Positions 1 through 10,433 of a stretch of 64,000 bases of DNA are shown here, in pieces. The notes beneath the pieces were generated by a model that made no database searches, had not been told where the DNA came from, and saw nothing but the letters and a program-made list of their open reading frames with translations. Each line of letters starts with the position of its first letter. The stretch's first letter is position 1. The stretch lies in assembly GCA_963969395.1 (NCBI GenBank), contig OZ017797.1, positions 558,001-622,000 of the forward strand, written 5' to 3'. The DNA comes from Pseudoscleropodium purum (lineage: Eukaryota; Streptophyta; Bryopsida; Hypnales; Brachytheciaceae). The position numbers and the translations under genes were made by a program.

Positions 1-1
1 G

Positions 2-576
2 CCTGGAGCGAGTGCAAAGCCTTCTCCTGGGCCAAAGCGTAAGAAGGTGCTGAAGACAAGAATCAACGAGCGTGGAAAAGAAGGTAATGATAAATCCTTT
101 TGCTTCGTTTATGCTCACTGGAGGGAGGAGCATGCTAATATCCTGACGCGTCTTTTGCTCTGGTTCCTCAGTCACGGAGGTAGTATGGGAGACAGACGGA
201 GTGGAGGAGACCCCCGAAGGAAAGCCTGTACTCGTACCGCAAATGACTCCAGCACCACCTGTAGCGTCGAAAATTCCTGCTGATAGGTACTTTTTTACAT
301 CGTCCTGTAATGGGATATTGGGAAATTTCAGCATGCTGAATATTTGCCAAAGTACTGGAGGATTGTTTTGTAGAAGCCGATTGCCATTAGACTTGCTTAT
401 CTGATTTTTACACATTTCTTGGCTTTTTTTGCTTCAGGCCTGCTGCGCCAGCTAAAGCGCCGCAGAAGGGTAGTACCACCAAGGCTCCTGGCAAGGTTGG
501 AGGCAAAGCTGCTGCTTCGAAAGGGCAGGGGTCTGGTCAAGGTAGTTTATTGTCATTTTTCAAGAAAAAAACATAG
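2..576 (+). CDS. POLD3: DNA polymerase delta subunit 3, C-terminal exons (partial, 5' end outside window)
   Basis: Three exons are read at 2..83, 172..286 and 438..576, with introns of 88 and 151 bp that begin GT and end AG and keep the frame. The peptide contains KRKKVLKTRINERGKE followed by VTEVVWE, a block I recognise from plant POLD3 (p66/Cdc27-like). It then runs through a Pro/Ala/Lys/Gly-rich tail and ends QGSLLSFFKKKT. That end is a canonical PCNA-interacting box (Q-x-x-L-x-x-F-F) at the extreme C terminus, as in POLD3 of other eukaryotes. POLD3 is an accessory subunit that helps couple polymerase delta to PCNA in nuclear DNA replication. The stop codon is TAG at 574-576. The N-terminal part lies to the left of the window. 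The gene is convergent with the ALIS gene, with about 490 bp between the two stop codons. Confidence 0.85.
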
Positions 577-1068
577 CGATAAAGTTCGAGAAGTGAGCCA
601 TATCAGTTGCTCAGCTTTTGGTGTTCACAATAGGGTTTGCGAAGATCTGATTCAATTTCGCCTACAATAGTTTATTGATACTATGAGGATTGTCTTAAGT
701 TCCATGCTTTCTCCGCGTGACTAGGACCTCTATGATGGATTTGGTATAATGCTGTTTCTGAGATATTGATCATTTTTTTATAAAGGAGTTCCTAAACTTG
801 GTACTCAGGATCCTTGGTAAGTTTCCGTTCCAATGTTTTGCAGTAAGTTAATGGATACTATTTGCATCATTTGAAGCATTTTAGCCCAATCGAGATGACA
901 CCCCTGTCTCGTAAGTCCAAGAATAGATGAGTTGCTGTTGGTTACAGGTTCAGTACAGGAGATGGGATCTTGTTTTTAACGGTTACTGTATTTTCCACTT
1001 TAGCACCATTATGGAAACATGCTTTAGTACCCCCTCAAAGCATGCAGGGACCGGCTGTTAAGGGAGTT
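577..1068. other. Spacer between two convergent genes
   Basis: This 492-bp AT-rich stretch must hold the 3' untranslated regions of POLD3 (+) and ALIS (-). I see no coding frame, repeat or RNA gene in it. Confidence 0.6.
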
Positions 1069-2519
1069 TCAGGAGCGGGAATGGCGGTTCCAGGTGAGAC
1101 GTGAGTGATCACCCAGTGGTCGAGGGTGATGCAGCTGAACAAGGAACGTAACAAGCGCCATCACCACGCACAAGACTCCCATGGACAAGTAAGCTCGTCC
1201 GAGGAATAGGTTTTTCCCGCCAAGGAAGCTGGTGGTGGACAGCACGAGGCTCTTGCTGCCCTTGAACGAGTATGTATTGTACACGTTCTCAATCTCCACT
1301 TGGATCACCTGCCCAGCGTGCAAGTTACGCTGCATATATCCGTACAGCTTCCTGAACGTCGGCATCGGCGCTGGCCGCATCCACACCATTAGGTTCTGGT
1401 CTTGACTCAATGGAACCCTGGCATCCAGGCTGGCACCACCCACAGGGAACCGGGTACCATCACTTCCGTCCTTTTGATCAACGTCATTCGGAAAGTTTTG
1501 GGGATACACTTTGCTTGAGAATTTGACGCGAGCGTCGCTCTTCCAAGCTATTCTGGTCCGGACGATAGGGATGGGATGATACCTGCTAGAATTGGCAAGA
1601 TGGAAGTTGTAGGTGTCGTTGAACAAGCTCCAGGCCATGAGACCACAAGGGACGATGGGCTCGGAATTGCTGAGGCGAGCAACAGGATGACACGAGGCGA
1701 CACTGTCGAGATCCTCCCCCCGATACTGTCTGGTGCTGCGACTCTTCATGTAGCGACGATGATTCTGGTGGAACCTGGTACAGTATTTTTCCTCTCTTTT
1801 CATTTTTCATTTTTCGTTGAGGTGGCTCCAAATATTTGTTGAGACTACCAATTCTGGCGAATTCTTATTATTTTGTAACAATACAATTTAGACGATTTGA
1901 AACAAATTTTCATTGGAAATCTGGCTATATATTCGCATTTTTCCTACGGCCTTCGAGCCAGGTCAAACATTTGGTCGAAATCTGGCGATATATAGCCAAG
2001 GATGACTGACCTGGTGAGTTGATAGAAGACGAAAACTGGGTGTTTCATGGCCTTGGGGACGACGAGCGTGACGTTACATCGGTGGTCGACAGTGGGGCTC
2101 TGAATGAAGCTCACGGGATTCATTACGGTTTTGTTTATGCACTCCATGTCGTATCGGTGGACGATTTCAACCACATGATGGGAGACTGCCAGAGTGATGA
2201 TGCCGATGGGGATGGTGACAAGGGCCACGGCTATGAAAATGGTCATTGCCCAGTTGGGTGTGATGATGGGCTTCCATGCCGGGAGCTCTTGCTGTGTGAA
2301 CTCCGTGTGCTTCAGTTGGTGGAATATAGTGCGTCTAAATCGGGTTAGTATCGACAATTCTCCTTCTGCTTCTGCATTGTCCAGCAGCAGGTTCGTCACT
2401 GCATTATTTGACGACGGCTCTTCATCGTTGAGATGGAGCCATTGGTTTGGTGAGGAGGATTCTCCTGTGCCATCGTTTGCAGTGGACGAGCCACTGTCCA
2501 GAGAGATCTCTCCTTCCAT
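1069..2519 (-). CDS. ALIS: ALA-interacting subunit (CDC50/LEM3 family), P4-ATPase flippase beta subunit
   Basis: Two exons on the minus strand, 2519..2011 and 1774..1069, flank a 236-bp intron; the joined frame encodes 404 aa. The donor (AG|GTCAGT) and acceptor (CCAG|G) restore an Arg codon and the family sequence YQLTRFHQNHRRYMKSR. Family signatures in order are FTQQELPAWKPIITPNW, a first membrane segment, DVVEIVHRYD-like HVVEIVHRYD, paired cysteines, PCGLMAWSLFNDTY, IAWKSD, MVWMRPAPMPTFRKLYG, YNTYSFKGSKSLVLST, a second membrane segment and PRPLGD. Such proteins are obligate partners of aminophospholipid-flipping P4-ATPases and are needed for their ER exit. The start was chosen at the ATG of MEGEIS. 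The frame stays open for about 26 codons upstream to TAA but without an ATG. The length is a little above the usual 340-360 aa because of an acidic Ser-rich N-terminal tail. Confidence 0.92.
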
Positions 2520-3475
2520 TCCAACTGCCTTACGGAATTTTTGCACTCTCAGTCTTTGCAGGGCAAGTCTTTCGGAAGCAGTCAGGAGCTCGTCGGGGTT
2601 GAAGTGTTAGCAGTAGTAACGGAACTGGTGGACTATTCAACCTAAGTTAGAGCCTCCCAGAAACCGCCACGGAATCTGTAACTTCCATCAGTAACTCCCA
2701 TCTGCTGCGATTAGGGCGAGCTGCTTTGTGGAAATGAGCATCTGCGATGAGGACAGTAGCCCGGAGTTGTGGGTGCGTGTTCCATGATGGATTGTTCCCT
2801 GCGTAAGGAATTCTTGAGGAATATGAAAATAATTTTGGCCTGCAGTAAGATAGGGGTACTAAAAACAACTCGCCATTTGTGCTTTTGAGGCTTAGTTCTT
2901 ATTATCACTCTGGTCAAATTTTATTTTTTTCTTGTTGGAAAATGAAAGTGGATTTGAATGCACCCAAAAATTTGTGGATTCCTAATGTAAAAGTTATGGT
3001 GGTGCAGTCCATCCCTAATAGTGCGACTTTTTGTCTATCCTTGTTGTGAGCCATTGGTGTTGGCCAATTGGTGTACAGTATTTTGTTTATAGAATTGTTG
3101 CGTAATCAAACACTGTTGCTTGAGAACAATCGCTGAGAGTTCCACAGCTTGGTTTTAAGAATCCAAAACCTACAACTTGTGCAAAATCACTTTTAGAATT
3201 ATGATAAGTCCATAACTTGAAAACAATACTTCATGTAGTTTAATGAAAACCTCAAGCCCTGTGATGACAACATTCAAGGGTTATTTACAATGATTAAATG
3301 TACCTATGATCTCAATTTTTGACATGATTTTTTGAATTTCTTTCTTCAATATAGGGTAATATATTGGTTTTGGGGGAATATAATTTTTACTTTGATCAAT
3401 GCTAAGGGGCAAAAGTTATACCACACAAAGCACAAAATAGCATAAAAAAAGGGGATTGAATTGAGTAAAGAATGG
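2520..3475. other. Upstream region of ALIS, then AT-rich spacer
   Basis: The first ~130 bp are the probable 5' leader of ALIS. Beyond 2.9 kb the sequence becomes AT-rich. A short block at about 2928-2990 resembles the duplicated intron block at 62.5-62.76 kb (shared words such as GAAAATGAAAGTGGATTTGA). No gene is visible. Confidence 0.4.
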
Positions 3476-3479
3476 AATT

Positions 3480-4130
3480 GGGTTGTGAAAGGTCTCACTT
3501 ATTTTTCACCAAAGGCAACATTCTTAAAGGGTTTTGAATGCAATGTTTGAATTGGTAAAAATTAGAAGAATCTTTGAAGAAATGTCAACTCCAAAAATGA
3601 AGTGCCCTTCAATCATTTTTCAAATCACATAAAAGAAACTCTTGCAAAAGGATTCAAAAACAATAAGAAGGAATATTATATTTGGAAAAAGTTCTTTTGA
3701 ATTGGTTCTTGAATGTACAATTTGTGATTTGGAAACCAAATTCATCTTTGCAAGATATACAAAGGATGCTATAGACTTATTAGATTTATAACCTACAACA
3801 AATCTCTAAATTCTTTAATTGATTTCTATAGACATCATTCCATCCATTCTAGTTTTGCATAATACAATATTTTAGACATCTTACTAGCTTGGTAATTTGG
3901 CATGGACTAGAGTTCCACACACCTATTCCATTATTGTTATTAAGAATCCCAACTTGGAATGGAAGTGATTCATAGTGATGGTAGCCCAAGTAGTCCATTC
4001 ACTCAATGATGTGTACATGGTGTACATGAATGCGTCCCGGTTGATGGATTCTTGGTACTTTTTGGCTCAAATGCTAGTACCAAGGGTCCTCTACAATAAG
4101 GGTCAAAATGGCCATGAGGGTCTTTTGGAC
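3480..4130 (-). pseudogene. Decayed copy of the small secreted-peptide gene (copy A)
   Basis: Read on the minus strand, this stretch matches the coding part and long 3' flank of the peptide genes at 35.9 and 45.7 kb. The coding remnant lies at about 3975-4130 and still reads EPKSTKNPSTGTH, TPCTHH, then a stop where the intact copies have the CHHHC motif. The signal-peptide half is gone: the homology stops at the GT microsatellite at 4130. The 3' flank (3480-3970) keeps recognisable landmarks, for example the region around the shared GGATGCTATAGACTTATT. It is clearly broken and older than the copies in the inverted repeat. Confidence 0.75.
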
Positions 4131-4190
4131 ATGTGTGTGTGTGTATGTGTGTGTGTGTGTATGTCTATATATATAAACATATATAGAAAG
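4130..4190. repeat. GT/AT microsatellite
   Basis: Interrupted (GT)n runs are followed by a short TATATA tract. The microsatellite marks the exact place where homology of copy A to the intact peptide genes ends. Confidence 0.85.
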
Positions 4191-4217
4191 AATTGACTAA
4201 TTACAAAATTCTATGCC

Positions 4218-4530
4218 TTGATGATAAAAATCAATTGTCAATTAAAAAAAAGAAGCTCTTCATTGCTTGGAGTCTCATTGAAGCCAAAAAAAATTGTTTA
4301 TTTCATTTGCATTACTAGTTGGAAAATAAGTCTAACAACAAAGCCCAATTTATACCTAGCTAATGGAATTTCAATGTCAAACTCAACGGGCAATAACAAT
4401 ATCTTGACTTAGGTCTTACTAGTTGTATAGCTAATCATTTGGTTGGTCTTTGAAGCCATGATTTCTACTAGTTGGTGAGGATTTACATAGAAGGACATCG
4501 TAATGGTAATAAAAGCATGCTTCTCCTTAT
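4218..4530 (+). repeat. Dispersed repeat, inverted copy at 33.2-33.5 kb
   Basis: The segment reappears in reverse complement at about 33230-33490, with shared landmarks such as CTAGTTGTATAGCTA and the stretch around AATGGAATTTCAATGTCAAA. In both places it sits upstream of a peptide-gene remnant in the same relative orientation. It therefore looks like the 5' flank of one older duplication unit. Confidence 0.7.
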
Positions 4531-5545
4531 GCAATGAAAGGCTTCTGTGTGTTTAGAAATCAACTCCGTTAAATTTATGATGACTAGTTGTGGGTCTTAA
4601 ATTGAAGTATTTTAATGTACAATTTCTATTCTTGTTACCACGCTTTTGTTTGATTTTCATTCAAAAAGGACTTCATTTATGTCAAGTCTGACCTTCTTTT
4701 AGAATATTGTGCTTTGCTAGATACCTAAGGAGGGACTCTTATTGGAGCATTTAAGGATTGGTGTTGTCAGTTGAGGAGCCATCAATAAGACAATTTTGTT
4801 TAGTGTTGAGGTCTCCTTTTCAAGGATGCCAAAAGAACCCTTACTTCATAACCAAACAATTTTATAGAACTAAAGCTTTCACTTGTATCCAAAAGAAATC
4901 AGTATGTCAATAAAAATGAAAATAAATGAATAATATTAGCAGATCAAAATACCCAATTTATGGGTCTTTTATTAAAATTATCAACCAATATTCTAGACAT
5001 TGTAGCACTGTTTCAATCACCATGGTTTTCTGATTTTCCAAAATGATTCTTTTAGGGGCCCCATGCCTCTAGAGAATTATACTTCGGATATCTGTAGTTT
5101 AACTTTACAATAGGGTATTCATATTGACTAGATTGAAATATTGTAGAGTATTGACAATGTACAAATGTCATCTTGTGAATAGTGTGAGGTGATGTGGACC
5201 TTTGAGAATTTGATGTGGAAATTCAATTTTACCACTTTAGTGCCGAATCAACTCTTCACATAGGGTCATCAATATATTGTCCATAATATGAGTAAGTAGC
5301 TGGTATTAGACAATATTTTAATCATCTAAAAAATCAGATTATTTGAATCAAATTTTAGGAATGCTAGCTAGGAAAGTTGGAAAAGTAGGACTGCTATTTC
5401 TTGGTTTGAAGTTTATATGCCAAATGTATTAACATTCAATAGAATTAATTGGGGTGTCCTTTTTGAGTGGATAAGGGATAGATGACCTTGTTTACTAATT
5501 TGGAAAGGGCCCCTTTTGCATCCTATAGTGAATATAATTGTCTTA
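4531..5545. repeat. AT-rich spacer with blocks repeated at 13 kb
   Basis: Two blocks recur in direct orientation near 13 kb: 4735-4860 resembles 13305-13430, and 5150-5280 resembles 13025-13150 (shared words GTCATCTTGTGA and GTGTGAGGT). The order of the two blocks is swapped between the sites. No open frame of a transposase or reverse transcriptase is visible. Confidence 0.55.
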
Positions 5546-5549
5546 TCAA

Positions 5550-6880
5550 TGGCTCCTGTTGAAGAAGGATAATTCCCAATTGGAGATTACCCAATTTAGT
5601 ATAATAAGTTTGTTCCAAGGGAGATGGTTAAGTAGGATTAATTTGCTAATAGTACTAATTCCTAAAATAGAAAATTCAATTTTCAAATAGAAAACCAAGA
5701 TCCAATTTAGAAATTTAGCAATCATTGAGACTACAACGACATCACAAAATAAATTCACATACATCAAATTGATTGTTCCAAATTCCAAGGTTCACAAATT
5801 GTCCAACATAGTACTATCATTTTAATTCTAAATTTCTCACTACAGCTCTTAAGACAGATACAACAATCACCGATTAGGATTCTACAATGGATTTCTTATT
5901 CACAGCTCTAAATCGGCCTCTTGTACATCTCATAGTAATACATCCAAGTAAACTACAATTGATCTATCAATTACTCACTCCAACTTGGATTTCTATCACA
6001 CAATTCTAGATATCATTTCTTCACGCTCAGACTTTCACAAATTTAACCATCAGCGCTTCACTCTCCCAAATCAACTCCCGATTTGGAAAATTCTTCATCT
6101 AATCTTCGCATTCTGCACACACACAACAACGCCATACACTGGCAATCCAAACACCCCGACTTGGAACATAATCCAAATACGCAATACTCCACTTCCACTG
6201 ACTGACACAGACACACTTCCAAACTTGGAAATCTCACACAATCATACAAGAAAAATGAAACATACAGCCTTGACCAACTGGGATGCACTGGCATTCTCTC
6301 AACAGTGGACAAAGAAAAATGAATCCCAAATTGGAACTAATAGGACACAATCCAAACAGTTACCAAATTGGAAGAAAAAACCAACTAAAATCAGCCACCC
6401 ATTAGGATCCCATTTGGCAACATTCATCAGACAACACTCACCTACTGACCTTCATCCCATTCGGTTGAACCCACTTCCATTCACAATTACTATTCACCTA
6501 TTTGGAATTGACTACTAACTCAACCAATTAACACACATTAAATTTCCAACTTGGAACAAAAATCAACCCATACCAACCAGAGACTGAACTCAACTTGGAA
6601 CTAAATCTTATCAAATACTCCTGGCTAGAACTAACAACCTATTTCTTAACCAACAAATCGGAATTTCTCTTGATTAGACATCAACATAACAACCACTTGG
6701 TCTTAAACAAATAGCTTAAAACCACCCAATTGGACCATAAAACCAAAAACTAACACCAAAAACTCTCAATTAACACCCAAACTGGCTCAAAAATTACAAA
6801 TAAAAATCCAATTTGGTTATCTACAGCTCCTCAACCAACTTCAATCTTGGAATTGATCCCTAATGACCCAAGTGACCATT
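5550..6880. repeat. Degenerate minisatellite-like tract punctuated by a TTGGAA motif
   Basis: The plus strand is rich in A, C and T and has long runs without G. It is interrupted by a recurring motif of the form CCAAYTTGGAA, seen near 5566, 5971, 6079, 6158, 6221, 6328, 6363, 6502, 6546, 6593, 6727, 6810 and 6845. Most spacings are 30-60 bp. The strand asymmetry produces a long open frame at 5985-6518 that I consider accidental: its Thr/His/Asn/Pro-rich translation matches no domain I know. Confidence 0.6.
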
Positions 6881-8410
6881 TTCTAGTCATTGTCCCTCTT
6901 TTTCTAAGTTGCCCATTTTCAAATTTTGAGTTTTAAGGAAATGAAAAATCTTCTTAGAATATAGACTATATTATAAATCCAATGGTAATAGTTTCATCAA
7001 ATTCCAAATTGAACTCCACCTTGAGTTTTTAAAAGTTGAGTGGTGTAGTGTAGTGTAGTTCACGGGTCCCATGTTTTTTGGTTAAGTTTGGGCATGGGAC
7101 AAAAAGTTAGCCAACCAATGCGATTGTTGTCCATCTCAAAAAGGGTAGATCCAAGGAGCTCAAGGAGAAAACAAGTGTGTCCATTCTTGTTTTTCTTTCA
7201 AATACTACTCTCATTTCAATGCATTGTAAGCTTTATTGACCAAAAAAATTGCAAATTGATCCAAATTAATGTTTAAAAAATTTAAATGACCATTCTCAAC
7301 TCTCTTGTCTTTCACTAAGCACAAAAAGTCATCCTTTCAAAATAATCTCATTAAGATACATTCCTTCAAAGAGTGCCCTATCATCATTTTTCATTGATTC
7401 AAATAAAACTTCAACCTTAAATATCTACTAAATTGTGTTGTCAAATAATTTGAATCTTTTTAAGGTGCTTACTTTCAATAAGAACTACAAGACACTATTG
7501 TTATATGAGAGGCCTCTTTCAATACTTATTTTAGAAAGCATTTGAATTTTTACACTACTTGAATGCTTTTAGAAATGACAACAAGGCATGTCTTACTCTA
7601 CTTAATTTTTTTGTAATATAAACAAATCATGTTGTATGCAATCTAATTATGTTGAATTGGTTTCTTTCTAAATGGAAGTTTTGTTCCCATCTTTGCATAA
7701 AGTTAGGATTAGTGTTAAGAGAAATTTTGAGTTTTAGCATCTATTTTCCTTTTTTTCCCATGTTAAACTATTTTTTCAAATATCCATTCCATTTATTTTT
7801 CAAATTTTTACTCTACATAGATTTTTATAGATTTTTTCAAATTTTTTTTTTCAAATTCCACTTACTAACTTTGAACTTGCCATTGTTCTTTCCCAAAAAA
7901 TGTAGGAGATCAAATTCAAACTTGCTCCCTTGTATAAAAAAAAAGGACCAAACTCAAACTCAAATTTGAGGTACTAGTATAGGTTTGAGTTTAATGCCCT
8001 CTTTTTGCAAAAAAGGAACCAAAACCTCCAAAATTAGGAAGTAGCCAACTCATTATGATCACATTGTCAAACACAATGAAGTAAAGCACTAAGCCAAAGC
8101 TGTTGTCATTCCTAAAAACATGCAAGTAGTATAAGAATTCAAATGTTTTCTACAATCTATACATTAAATTGGGGTGTTTGTTTTGTTTGTTTGTCATGGT
8201 GGAATCTCTAAAACTATATGCCCTCTAGTTGTATTCATGGTACCATTCAAAAGCTCTCTATAAGAAGGGGTTCATGGATTTTGATTTGTGGTGTTCAAAT
8301 ATATGGTGTGAAAATTATGAATTTTTGAATTATTCTTCAATCTTAAATTATCCTAAACTGAAGATCTTTTTGGAGGGAGCATGATTAATCCTCTAAGGAT
8401 ACTATAGACC
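6881..8410. other. AT-rich spacer
   Basis: Low-GC sequence with T-rich runs (7740-7860) and a short GTGTA tandem near 7040. No gene, RNA or clear repeat boundary is visible. Confidence 0.5.
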
Positions 8411-9081
8411 ATAAGAGAGCCAACCCATTTCTCATCAAGGACTCATTCTTGTTATATAGGTTATACTCTTTTCAATCAACAGGAGAAAATAGAAGATTGA
8501 ATATGGCACAATTCACATGAAATTGTGGCACATTACAATTGGTTGTAGTCTTGGTTGATTTTGAAACCAACCCGTGGTTGAAAAGAGGAAGACCTATATG
8601 ATAAGCATAGGCCAACCAAAATCTTCAACTAAAAAATTCATAGTAATCATGTTTTGAGAAATAAAATTTTGAAAAAAAATATGGAATCCATTTAAACTCT
8701 CATTACAAAAAATTTCAAGCCTTGGAAAGGCTACGAGTTGAATTGTCCACAACTACCCTGGTGCAATTAGAGAGGAATTCTATTATTTTTTATTTTTTAG
8801 TGAAAGCTGCTAATGTGACACTACTTGTGCCACATCAATGTCCCATAAGGTTTTTATACTTTTTTCATACTTTTTTCATTTTTTTTTTTCCGAAGAAATT
8901 ATTTTTTTATTTTCCTGTAATGGCACTGCGGGGTGCCTAAAACTGAATCCTTAACGGCCCTCCACAAGGCTCAGATTTTTTCTAATAATTTCTGTACATA
9001 GGCAAATTTCTCCACTCAAGAAAACTGTGCTCTAAATATGCATAATTGCTTAAGTGACCAGAAATGGGTCGGCTCCCTTAG
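8411..9081. mobile_element. Terminal-inverted-repeat element, copy 1 (non-autonomous)
   Basis: The ends 8411-8430 and 9062-9081 are inverted repeats of about 20 bp with two mismatches, around the core AGCCRACCCATTT. The right-end subterminal 70 bp (AAGCAATTATGCATATTTAG in reverse complement) and an internal block near 8540-8590 match the element at 10.0-10.4 kb in inverted orientation. No transposase frame is present and the superfamily is not clear. Confidence 0.5.
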
Positions 9082-10020
9082 TGGTATGATGGATGACTTC
9101 ACTGTGAACTGTAGTATAAGCTTACCCGGGTCATAGAAGGCCACATCCTTACATGGTTAAATCATGACAAAAACTCGGACAATGGCAAAGGTAGATACAC
9201 TATATTACTCCTTAGTAAGTATTGAATGAGGCACCACATAACAAAAAGGAGATTTTTGCATGACTTTACAAAATAGCTCTAGTGTAACTGCAAAGGAATT
9301 TTTTTTCCCCCCCAAAAGCTGGGTCCAGCCAAGTTGTGTCCTGAAAGTAATTCCATTGGTTGAGTATGTCTGTGGGGAACAGCATTAAGCCTCTGTAATC
9401 ATTGGCAGTTCCCAAAGGCTTATCCATCAGTCCCCACCAGTGATGCAGAAATTACGTACCACATATCAAACTACAGGTTGATACCAGACCATGGTTTTGG
9501 AAGCACCACAAACACAGACAATTCCATTTCCGTATGACAAATTTTCACTTAATATCTTATAACCAAAATTCTGTGTGCAACGTAACTAAGCTTAGCCAGC
9601 TTAATAGTTTCCGGGATTGGGTTGGGTTTTGCCGGCGGGTGTCTGCAAGCCTAACTGCACTTCTCCACTTTTTGGAGGTTTGGGGCGGGATTTCGGTTGC
9701 AACTTTGGGTAACTTATTATTGCAAGTTGTGGACAATGTGGAGGTAATTCATCAACTGTCTGATAATAATATGGTGAGCCAGTGTCGGTATTTTGAAGGC
9801 AAACCTTGTCACCATTGTTGACCATTTAAAAAAAAAAAAAAAATCTTGAAAGACATGGGCAGTTTCCATTGATAGAGGGAAATAATACATATTTTGACCA
9901 TTGACTGACTGATCCATGCAACAAGGATCCTGACTTGTTGAAGACTTAATCTTTGCTCTGTGCCAAGGTGGCTGCTTCCTATGGGGGTCTGTTATGTTAT
10001 CTTATGTCAGTGTCATCTGT
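9082..10020. other. AT-rich spacer between two related elements
   Basis: No gene is evident. A short GC-richer patch lies at 9600-9720 and a 15-base A run at about 9827-9841. Opposing open frames over 9534-9825 look accidental. Confidence 0.4.
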
Positions 10021-10433
10021 GTATAGGGTAGCCAACCCATTTCCAACCACTTAAGCAATTACACATATTTGGAGTGCAGGTTTTATGAATTTTGTAAAAA
10101 ATTTCATGTACAAAAATAGAATTTGGAAGGATTTTGTATTTTTCTAGAATCTTAATATACAAAACGTAATTACTATGAATTTTTTAATGGAAGATTCTCT
10201 TTGACCTATAATGACGATATAGACTTTTCTATTTCTAACCATAGGTTGATTGCAAAATCAACCAAAGGTTGGTTGTAATATTGTGAGTCTTGTAGTTAAT
10301 AGTAATTCGTCACAACTGCATTGGGAACTATACCATAATTAATCACTACTCATCTTTTACTAATCAAAAAGAGAATAGCCTATATCAAGAAAAGGGGGGG
10401 AGGGGGGGATCACAAATGGGTCGGCTACTATAA
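10021..10433. mobile_element. Terminal-inverted-repeat element, copy 2 (inverted relative to copy 1)
   Basis: The ends carry TATAGGGTAGCCAACCCATTT and its near reverse complement at 10414-10433. Subterminal and internal blocks match copy 1 in reverse orientation, including AACCAACCTTTGGTTGATTT-like sequence at 10240-10285. Near the right end lies an interrupted G run (8 and 7 G at 10394-10409). Confidence 0.5.

Noticed and set aside
1576..2610. Plus-strand frames opposite the ALIS gene
   Set aside because: Shadows of the ALIS exons; some of them read across its intron.
5985..6518. 177-codon open frame in the TTGGAA-punctuated tract
   Set aside because: It results from the low-G composition of the plus strand, is low in complexity and has no domain.
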